64,000 bases of DNA from Brasenia schreberi. Taxonomy: Eukaryota; Streptophyta; Magnoliopsida; Nymphaeales; Cabombaceae. Shown one piece after another: positions 56,310 through 64,000 of this stretch; the first letter of the stretch is position 1; each line of letters opens with the position of its first letter. The position numbers and the translations under genes were made by a program. Below the pieces are notes generated by a model. It searched no databases and was not told the DNA's origin. It saw nothing but the letters and a program-made list of their open reading frames with translations. The stretch covers positions 5,665,001 through 5,729,000 of the forward strand of contig JAYKKT010000088.1 of NCBI GenBank assembly GCA_036023115.1, in the 5' to 3' direction.

Positions 56310-57280
56310 ATGTTAAAGGCTGAGATGTATCAAATTTCTAAAAATTACTTTGAAGCATCTAAAGATAAGCAGTGGGTTGAAGCTATGAAGTTTGAAATTC
56401 AAGCATTGGAAAAGAATAAAACTTGGGAACTCAGTGATCTACCCGAAGGCAAGAAAGCAGTCTCATGCAAGTGGGTTTATACAATAAAATACAAAGCAGA
56501 TGGTTCATTAGAAAGGTATAAGACAAGACTAGTTGCACGAGGATATAGTCAAGCATATGGAATTGATTATGAGAAGACATTTGCACCGGTATCTAAACTC
56601 ACATCTATACAAGTTATTATCAGTATTGCAGCTCAAAGAAACTGGGTAATGTGACAACTAGATGTGAAAAACGCTTTTCTACAAGAAGAACTCAAAGAAG
56701 AAGTTTATATGGAATTACCACCTGGATATCAGAACCCGACAAAACAGGTATGTAGATTAAAAAAGGCTATCTATGGGTTAAAACAATCTCCAAGAGCTTG
56801 GTTTGAGAAAATCAGTAGAAGTATTATAAACTTGAGTTATCGAAAGAGTGTAAGTGATCATACATTGTTCTTTAAGAAGGGGACAAATTAACTTTACTAT
56901 TAGTCTATGTGAATGATATTATTGTAACAGGTGATGACATCGAAGAAATTCAAAGATTAAAGAAGGACCTTTATCCGTTATTTGACATTAAGGATCTTGG
57001 AAGATTACATTATTTTTTAGGCATTGAAGTAGCCTACTATGAAAATGGTATCTTTCTTAATCAAAGAAAATATACGTTGGATCTTTTACAAGATGTTAAG
57101 ATAGAAAACTGTAGACCTACATATACTCCAATGGATGTAAATCACAAGTTACAGCTGGAAGATGGAGCTGAAAGAGTTTATGTGACCAAATATCAACAAT
57201 TGGTTAAAAAATTAATATACTTGACCATCACACGTCCAGATATAGCATATGCAGTGAGTATAGTAAGTATATTTATGTAA
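56310..57280 (+). pseudogene. Copia reverse transcriptase pseudogene (YVND active site)
   Basis: KQWVEAMKFEIQALEKNKTW, VSCKWVYTIKYKADGSLERY, RLVARGYSQAYGIDYEKTFA and QLDVKNAFLQEELKEEVYME are clear, as is YGLKQSPRAWF. The active-site box is LVYVNDIIVTGDD, where YVDD is expected, so the first Asp is Asn. A stop interrupts at 56653 and a frame change occurs near 56890. Confidence 0.9.
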
Positions 57281-57862
57281 TCTTCATCTAAGCATCATAT
57301 GGATATTGTGTTTTACATATTAAGATATTTTAAGACAACTCTAGGACATGGAATCACTTATAAAGCTAATGGTCACACCAATATTGAAATTTATACAGGC
57401 GCTGATTGGGTAAGTTCAGCAGAGGATAGGAAATCAACCACAGGATATATAACCCTTATTGGTGGTAACATAGTTTCATGGAAAAGTAAGAAACAATCGA
57501 TTGTCGCTAGATCAACAGTTGAGGCAGAATACAGAGCAATAGCTTCATGTATATGTGAGGAAAAATGGCTGAGATCTTTACTGATGGAAATGGACTTATT
57601 CACTGAAAAACCTATACCTATATTTTGTAACTGCAAAATAGTGATACAGATAGCCTCAAATCCAGTGTACCATGAAAGAACAAAATACATTGAGATAGGT
57701 TGTCATTTTATTCGGGATAGTGTACTTGCAAAGGAATTTCAGTTAGAACATATGCAATCAGGACATCAATGTGCAAATATGTTGACTAAGGCAGTTACTA
57801 GAGATCTACTTCAGAGATTGTGTAGCAAGTTGGGTGTAACATCCATCTTTCACCCAACTTGA
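57281..57862 (+). pseudogene. Copia RNase H pseudogene
   Basis: ADWVSSAEDRKSTTGYITLI, GGNIVSWKSKKQSIVARSTV, EAEYRAIAS, then IQIASNPVYHERTKYIEIGC (canonical copies have HIEVDCHF) and MLTKAVTRDLLQRLCSKLGV. This is the usual copia terminus, ending just before the purine tract GAGGGGGA and the 3' LTR. The catalytic pattern D...E...D is partly altered (FCNCKI for CDN). Confidence 0.9.
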
Positions 57863-57869
57863 GGGGGAG

Positions 57870-58211
57870 TGTTAATGTGTCGTGTTTATGTTAATGTGTC
57901 TTATTTTGTTAATGTCCTGTAAAAGTTTCAAATATATGTCGTGTTTAGTGTCTAAGTGAAAGTTGTGTTTAGACCCAATGGATCTGGATCAAATCCATTA
58001 GGAATCATGTCCTATACTTAGGGGTAATTGGGTATTTTAAGTTAGATTATGTTTAGTATAAAGTCTGGGATTCATTAGGGTTGTAATCAATTAAGAAGAA
58101 AGATCAGACGACTGCCCAATAAGGAGTTGATTCTTGCATAAATAGAAAGTATGATGAATAAAAGTTTTTTCTTCAATTCTTGTCAATGAAATAGGCTGAT
58201 TGACAGCAATA
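57870..58211 (+). repeat. 3' LTR of the full-length copia (342 bp)
   Basis: Preceded by TTGAGGGGGAG and followed by TGAAG. Same length as the 5' LTR, no indels seen. Confidence 0.9.
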
Positions 58212-60200
58212 TGAAGGATATATTATTCAGTTGACATGAAAGAAGGAAATAGCTACAACATTTATGATCAACTGGTAGAAAGTTATTTCATTGACAATTG
58301 ATCATATGTATGATGAGCAATTAGTCATCATGGATTCAAAGTGGAAGAATTTTTCTATTGTACATTATGTTAGGGAATAATGGTTGAATATTTACAAGGG
58401 GAAGATAGTGTCAGCATGGAATGATCAATATCATCATTATGACACACGTTCTACTAATAGGTATGTTCATCACTCTTTGTTAGTGTCTTTGACTACTATG
58501 GGAGTTTTTTCTATATTCATCAATGTGTAGAGTTGAAAGTGCATACACGAGATTAAAAGGCTTTATTGGCATCTTAATCTATAAGATTTTATATGTTGTA
58601 GACTCAACTTTATTCGTTGATTAAGTTACAAATTACAGAAACTAAGAAGTTTTTTGAGGAGTTGAGGACCATCAATCAACATTGTCTTAGAGAGTTTTTA
58701 AAAATAATTTGGCATGTGGAGAAAATAATATCATGTCATGTGCTTGATTTAATAAGAAACCAATCTATTAGCATGTGGTTGCATGTTGGGCTAATTACAT
58801 GGATTTCCATGTGCTCATCAACTGAATATATTACTCAAAGCTAGCCAATTGATACAGTTGTTATCTATTGATCTATTTTGGAAAAAGCTAAACATGAAAT
58901 TAAAGCTATCCAATATAATTGAGAATCACAAGACTAAAATAAGTGAGACAACTCAACTTGATGAATTGGTTCAACAGTTGAAAGATTATCTAGTTTTAGA
59001 GTGATAAAGGTATGCAATTGAAGTGTTAGGCAATTGCTTGCATCTAGAATTCATGGTCCTACATGAGCCATCAGTTTATTATCCCAAAGGTCGACTACCT
59101 AAAAAGTCTATGAAGAAAGACTTGTTATCATAGGAGTACGTAGAGATGAGTATTGCTTAGAGTAAGCCCAGGCAAAGCATTGGTCGTAGTCGCGAGGGTA
59201 TCTCTTGCACATGGAATTTCTTCTTTATAAGATAGTGTTAATCTCATTCTTGATGTTGACTCGGTACATCAATATTCAAATTCCCCAATACCTCCATAAC
59301 CATTATAAAGATTGGACTTATAACATGCATCTTTTGCGATTGAGTTATGCTAGTTTATTATTCTATAAGTTTTTCGATGGTGGATGTTGTAGGAAAAGAA
59401 AACTATAGTTATCAAGTAATTGGGGAAATTCTAAATAAGGGAGATTCATATTGATCGTAAGTTCATAGAGAATGTTTGTTGGATGTCCAAGCACATTGTA
59501 ATATTTATTCTTGAGTTTTTATTGTAGAGAGTAGTGTTGATGTCATTTTATGCACCGGTGCATATACACCTAATTTGTGAATCTCCATGCTAGATATGGA
59601 TTCATCATTACAACATATTGGAACATAGTATTAGTGTTACTTTCTAGGGTTGGATAGACTATTTATTTGTCATTGATATCACATGTTGATAGACATTTTG
59701 TGTACGATATATGATATATATGTTATCACAAATCCAAAAGACGTGATTACTAAGAATACCTACACTAAGATTGATATTCCTTGGTGCATGTTTATAGGAG
59801 AAAGAACATGGTTGGACTCTAATAAAAAAACCATTGTGTTTAGGGAGCAAACCAATCCATATAGGAGTCCTTACACTGATCTTAATACTCTGCTCGAATA
59901 CCAAAGTGTTGTAAACAAAAGCAGTATGAGCTTTGTCTCTCCCATGTAGTATCTCGTGGACCGTAGTGCACTTTATAAGCATGTGACTTCCCAAGCCTAT
60001 GTGCAAATGTGAGTTTAATTGGTACAAAAGAAATCATCTATTGGTGGCCAAATTATTGAACTATACGATCAGGCATATACAAGTCTGCAATATCTAAGCA
60101 CCGAATACAACCATGGTATTGTGAGATCTTATATATGTTGGAGTTCAAGCAATTATCATGAGTGTATGACTAACACCCAATCTACATTAGATAAACTATG
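58212..60200 (+). pseudogene. MULE transposase C-terminal part with SWIM-like motif and OTU-like remnant
   Basis: Continuation of the transposase: VREWLNIYKGKIVSAWNDQY-like text (58360-58430), TRSTNRYVHHS, then CGCMLG-stop-LHGFPCAHQL (58774-58824), the SWIM-type CxHG.PCAHEL motif of FAR1/MULE proteins. Next come PRGRP-like PKGRLPKKSMKKDLLS (59080-59130) and SIAQSKPRQSIGRSR-like text. At 59380-59640 FDDVVDVGRKENYSYQVIGE then GFIITTYWNIVLVLLS resemble the two conserved halves of the OTU-like module (VVDV..DGNCGFRA...; G.IIA..YN.V...) found attached to some plant MULE proteins, with the catalytic Cys region lost. Stops and frame changes throughout. Confidence 0.6.
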
Positions 60201-61380
60201 AAATAAATATTTCGTGTAAATAACAATTATAAAAGTAATGTGTCAAATGAGTAATTGGTGTTACAATATATTATTTTGATGATTATGTATCTTATCCATA
60301 GTCATCAAATCTATTTGTTGAAGGTAAGAAGTAAGCCATTTAGTAGGAGAATGCCTATTACTAATATTTTTTATTCATTTCCTTGCTCGTACCTATCCAT
60401 CAACACATTCAGATCACATGCTCACTCTAAACGCTAAAAAATACTCATAAATCCATATCTAAAAAAATATTTCATCAATATGTTATTTATCAAAAAAACA
60501 AACTACAATAACATATAGATTACGATGAGGTAGAAGTAAGCCATGTATAAATAATCTAATGTTGTTGCACCCCAAGCGTATCTACCAAGCCTCAAAATAT
60601 CGTGCCCTAATATTTGCATGATAACAATTGGTACTCTACCTCTCGATTTGTCTTGATATATGATACACATAATTTGATACAAGAAGAATAATATATCTAT
60701 CTTTTCCAATGATAGTTGCTTCTAATGTTTCTATTCTCGAATTAGACTAAACTTAATTGATTCAAACTTAATTTCCTATATCACTTGATCAATAGGTAAC
60801 TCGAGACAATAAGATAAAATGCCTTTCTTGTTTCGCTCTATCATCTCTGTCGTCAAGAAGACAAGTTCTTTACTCATAGGAAGACCAAAAACTTTTGATG
60901 TTTCTAGTCTCTAATTAAACTAAGCTTAATTAATACTGACTTAATCTCCTACATCACTTCATCAAGAGGTAACTCAAGAAAATAAGATAAAATGCCTTCT
61001 TTGCTTCACTCCATCACCTTTGTCATCAAAGAGACGAGTTCTCCACCCATATGAACACCAAAAATCTCATCCATATCATGAAGGGTGATAGATATTTCAC
61101 CTCATGACATGGGAAAACTATTAGTATTTGATTGCTAACATTCCATAAATGTGCTTATCAAGGAATGATTTATTATCTCAAAGCAATACTCCTTGCTCTA
61201 ACACCCACTTTGCTTCACAATATTATACCAACTAACAGGTTGCACCTCAAATAGAAAAAGAAACTTTCATTTACTCGAATCATTGCAAAATATTACGACC
61301 TTCTATATGTCCACTATACACCATTTTTATCTAGTATTAAGATAATTTTTTTATCCAATATTAAGATAAAATAGTACAAA
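60201..61380. other. MULE 3' internal sequence, no gene recognised
   Basis: AT-rich. ATTAGACTAAACTTAATTGA and related text at 60735-60830 recurs at 60905-61010 (period about 175; shared AAGATAAAATGCCTT). No coding domain. Confidence 0.5.
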
Positions 61381-61402
61381 AAATATAAGATATTTTGTTT
61401 AA

Positions 61403-61580
61403 CAATCATAACAAGAGAGAGACATGAAATGAGCATCACTCCTTTGAAACATACACACGTATGTTGCATCCTTTTATAAAGAAAGACACATACAATCATA
61501 ACAAGAGAGACATGAAATGAGCATCACTCCTTTGAAACATACACATATATGTTGCATCTTTTTATAAAGAAAGACATATA
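61403..61580. repeat. 90-bp tandem repeat near the right MULE end
   Basis: CAATCATAACAAGAGAG starts at 61403 and 61493, each followed by ACATGAAATGAGCATCACTC and ATGTTGCATC. Two near-identical units. Confidence 0.85.
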
Positions 61581-61915
61581 CATGATGCATTTCTCTATAA
61601 GGAGAAATACACACTTGTTGCATCTCTATAAGGAGAGGTGCATGCAATGAGCATCTCTCCTTGTAAAGAGATGTAACTCTGTAAAAAATTATGAAAAAAT
61701 AGCATGAAAATTGACGAGAATGAGAAGAAAACTTTATGTTCGAAGGGACCTACGAGAGAGAGGTTGTTCGATATGTGAGGACGAGGTGAAAGAGAGAGAA
61801 GTCACACGGTAAGGTGAGAGAGAGATTGTGTGATTAGAGAAGAGGGAGTTGAAGTTAAGGGTAAGACGAAAATGAGGATGTATACTTAGTAATTTCGAGG
61901 TGTGGGGTTTGGGAA
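61581..61915 (-). repeat. Right MULE terminal inverted repeat region
   Basis: The outer part (61855-61910) is the reverse complement of 51003-51050 with several mismatches. GAGAGA-rich text inside pairs loosely with the CTCTC-rich left end. Confidence 0.6.
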
Positions 61916-62099
61916 TGAAAGTGAAAACCTCCTCGAGGACCGGTTGGAGCTTAGCCCAAAGCTATGTTCGAGACCGAAGTCTATGTTAGTCGTTGACTCA
62001 CAAAACGTGTTGCATTTTTGTAATTTACGCGAGTCAATCAGCGAAGCGCTTGACGTCGCCGTAAAATGGTCGTTACCGTAAAATATTCAATCGCCCATC
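61916..62099. other. Proximal upstream region of the MSH4-like gene
   Basis: Holds a repeated CCGTAAAAT (62059 and 62076), TGACGTCGCC (62051) and otherwise no obvious TATA box; a TATA-less promoter is plausible. Confidence 0.4.
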
Positions 62100-62108
62100 T
62101 TTCCCGCC
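62100..62108 (+). promoter_or_regulatory. E2F-type binding site
   Basis: TTTCCCGCC, an exact match to the plant E2F consensus TTTSSCGS, 20 bases before the start codon and therefore likely in or near the 5' leader. Confidence 0.6.
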
Positions 62109-62127
62109 TTCGCGAGCGAGCGAGAGA

Positions 62128-62193
62128 ATGGAAGAGGAAGGGCGAGAGAGATCGAGTCTCGTCGTCGGGCTCATAGAGAACAGAGCGAAAGAG
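62128..62193 (+). CDS. MSH4: First exon of a MutS homologue, probably MSH4 (partial gene)
   Basis: ATG at 62128 opens 22 codons, MEEEGRERSSLVVGLIENRA then KE, ending at donor GAG|GTAGGC. I recognise GLIENRAKE as the N-terminal segment of plant MSH4, the meiosis-specific MutS homologue that with MSH5 stabilises crossover intermediates. In the family the next residues are of the VG.AAFDL type and would be on exon 2, which is not in the window. Only 22 residues support the call, so the identity is provisional. The frame has no lesion. Confidence 0.5.
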
Positions 62194-64000
62194 GTAGGCG
62201 ATCGTGATTTAATTTCTGTTAGCGTTGACATTGTTACTGCTATCGACTATCTGATTCCCTTTATTTGCATTCGTAAGTTCTAGAATCGCCATTCTCCGCT
62301 GGATCTGCTTTGAATTCCCTTATAGATTTTTCTTGTCCCTGTGAGCAGGGCGCCGTTAATCGATCGGAAAGATATGTATTACTTTTGGCGTGCAGACTGC
62401 TAGTTATCTGAAGACTTCCGTCGTGTTGATACTTACCGATATCTGTTTCAGTGTATAACTGCACGGTCAGCATAGAGTTCCTTCATTGAGAGTTTAAAGT
62501 AGGTCTATATTGGAGTTCATCCTTTTCGTGTGGTTTATGAAGGTGGAAGGAGCAGTAATACATGATGGAAGTAGTACTCTCTCAAGACGTCGATTATATT
62601 TATATCGAACGTCTTCTTCGGTTCTGAATAAATCATTCTGATGGTCTTCTTTCGTGCTTTACATGTAAATTTGTCATTATTGACGGGTTTGTTTGGAATC
62701 CAAATAGAGCTGGTACACGAATTGAACGAACTGGCTTAGGTTGTTTGGCCTCATCTCTTTACTCATATGACGGGAACTAAAATAAATAGTGTGCTTATTT
62801 ATGTGGCAACTATCTCTAAAATTGTCTAAAAGAAATGGCACTAGGCATTAGCCCACCTGGCGGGGCGCTCTACTTAGAAAATGAAGGTGGTGAGTTTGAA
62901 TCCTAGGGTGTGCACACCTGGCTCTGACCCCTCGGTGTAACAAAAAAAAAAGACGAGAAAAAACGTGTCCGACATGAAGCAACATCAAAACCATCATATA
63001 CTGATAATCGCGTTTTCTATTCTATCACAAACTAACTATATTTATGCATTACACATTTGAAATATGTTAAGATGTTTATTCTTATCTTTATTTGAATTAT
63101 TCAAATGAGATATTGAGCATTTTCTGCTTTCAGTGCTTATGTGTCGTACGGTTAAAACTGACAGTTTTGTGATATTTTTCCAACAAGGTGTACTTCCTTT
63201 TCCTTTTGACTGCTATTTTGTCGAACTTATATTTTTTTCTCATTTGGATGCGAAACTCTTTGAGTATGTGTAGATTTTCATCTTCCAACATGTATCTTGT
63301 CATGTCTGCTTGATTCTTTTCCTAAATAGATGTTAAGCTTGTCCTTTTCTTATTTTGGTGGCACTGTCTTGAGAGCTTTAGGGTAGTGGCGATGTTGATA
63401 CCAGTTTTCAACGTTGAATTCTGCTACGTCATGATTTATGTTTTCCCTGGAGTGCTCTGACAGAAATCTCTGTTTTATGATACCCACGAGAGAGACACAA
63501 TCTCTGTGCCATTAAATCTGTATAGTTCGCATTTCGTGCTATTGCAATGAGTACTGATAAAATTTGCGCTACTTCTTTCACAAATATTAATATCTTGATA
63601 AACAGTTAAATCGTGTGGTTGGCACGTCTCTATAATCATGTTCAGTACTTACTGAAAAAAATGGGAAATTGGATCACTCGCTGGAGGTTACTGTTGCTAC
63701 ATATTGGTGATGTTACACTAGGTGCATTAGTCTTCCTGATCTTCTAGGTTACTGAGAATTTGTAAGAGAAATTAAGGTCCCAAGTTGTTGGTACCATCCA
63801 TGACAATGCATTAGTTAGATAAAGAAAAAAAAGAAGGAATTGTATCCCAGTCATGTAATCGGTATTGGATAATTATGTTTAGAGAACCTGTAAGAAGGTA
63901 TGAAAAAGTAGATTTTGAAAGTATTAAAAGAGATAGAGGATGACCACAAAAGTGTTGGAAAGAAACAATAAAGAATGATCTAACTTATTGTGAGTTAACT
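62194..64000 (+). other. Intron 1 of the MSH4-like gene (at least 1.8 kb, runs off right edge)
   Basis: AT-rich, intron-like. No second exon could be recognised before 64000. It contains a SINE-like insertion at 62836-62952. If a different short downstream exon exists, it was missed. Confidence 0.45.
62836..62952 (+). mobile_element. tRNA-derived SINE in the intron
   Basis: Box A-like TTAGCCCACCTGG (62848-62860), box B-like GAGTTTGAATCC (62892-62903) 31 bases later, then a short body ending in about ten A (62941-62951). Head text GGGGCGCTCTA and GGTGGTGAGTTTGAATCC is shared in part with the minus-strand element at 7521-7675. Confidence 0.65.

Larger units (their letters stand above)
52574..58211 (+). 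mobile_element. Full-length copia retrotransposon, inactive
   Basis: 5638 bp with two 342-bp LTRs (52574-52915 and 57870-58211), a PBS and a purine tract. The target duplication is TGAAG (52569-52573 and 58212-58216). The order gag, protease, integrase, RT, RNase H is that of Ty1/copia. I count roughly 29 mismatches between the LTRs, about 8 percent, so the insertion is old. Coding capacity is ruined by stops, at least three frame changes and catalytic substitutions. Confidence 0.95.
50998..61915 (+). mobile_element. Mutator-like element (MULE) with long TIRs, split by a copia element
   Basis: The left end (from about 51003: CACCCC-AAATTACTAAG, CCTCATTTCCGTTTTACCCTT) reappears as its reverse complement at about 61910-61855, giving long diverged inverted repeats. 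Both inner ends also carry GAGATG/GTCTCTT-rich repeats (51270-51520; 61600-61680). Inside is a FAR1-type transposase, interrupted at 52573/58212 by the copia element and its TGAAG target duplication. Net length without the copia is about 5.3 kb. The 9-bp target duplication could not be fixed. Confidence 0.7.

Overview
This window is nuclear DNA from a seed plant, almost certainly a flowering plant. The evidence is a BiP-type HSP70 gene with plant exon structure and an HDEL ending, plant-style LTR retrotransposons primed by initiator-Met tRNA, plant hAT (BED/DUF659) and FAR1-type MULE transposases, and tRNA-derived SINEs. I cannot name the species. It is a gene-poor, repeat-dominated stretch: only two host loci are visible. 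All coordinates come from reading by eye, so boundaries in decayed elements are approximate.

Layout. 1-1824: a hAT transposon (minus strand) whose terminus carries palindromic subterminal repeats; it lies in, or abuts, the 5' LTR of a large non-autonomous LTR element (1825-7519, LTRs up to 1.86 kb, no pol). 7.5-21.9 kb: old, fragmented Ty3/gypsy gag-protease pieces on both strands, LTR-like repeats, short tandem duplications and a SINE. 21887-24373: a compact LTR element with a perfect 5-bp target duplication that carries, in place of gag-pol, a processed fragment of the host GPI-anchor gene PIG-A plus two minisatellite arrays. 24.4-30.0 kb: degenerate LTR-like sequence, a SINE and microsatellites. 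30.0-34.7 kb: a BiP gene with an intact-looking unfolded-protein-response promoter but a coding region broken by two deletions. 35.2-37.3 kb: an aberrant copia insertion whose two outer ends are both U5 ends in inverted orientation. 36.8-40.7 kb: a 1-kb block duplicated on both sides of a second copy of the first hAT family. 40.7-42.4 kb: a different hAT remnant. 42.4-48 kb: a minus-strand gypsy element split by a copia element (43824-46658). 48.1-50.65 kb: a decayed copia gag-integrase copy. 51.0-61.9 kb: a MULE (transposase, SWIM-like motif, OTU-like remnant) split by a full-length but dead copia element (52574-58211). 62.1 kb to the end: first exon and long first intron of a gene whose N-terminus looks like MSH4, with an E2F-type site just upstream.

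The window records successive nested insertions: hAT in or beside a LARD, copia in gypsy, copia in MULE, and a copia pair fused head to head. No operon-like or obviously cooperating gene system is visible. The most unusual objects are the PIG-A-carrying retroelement, the U5/U5 palindromic copia insertion and the broken BiP gene behind a UPR promoter.
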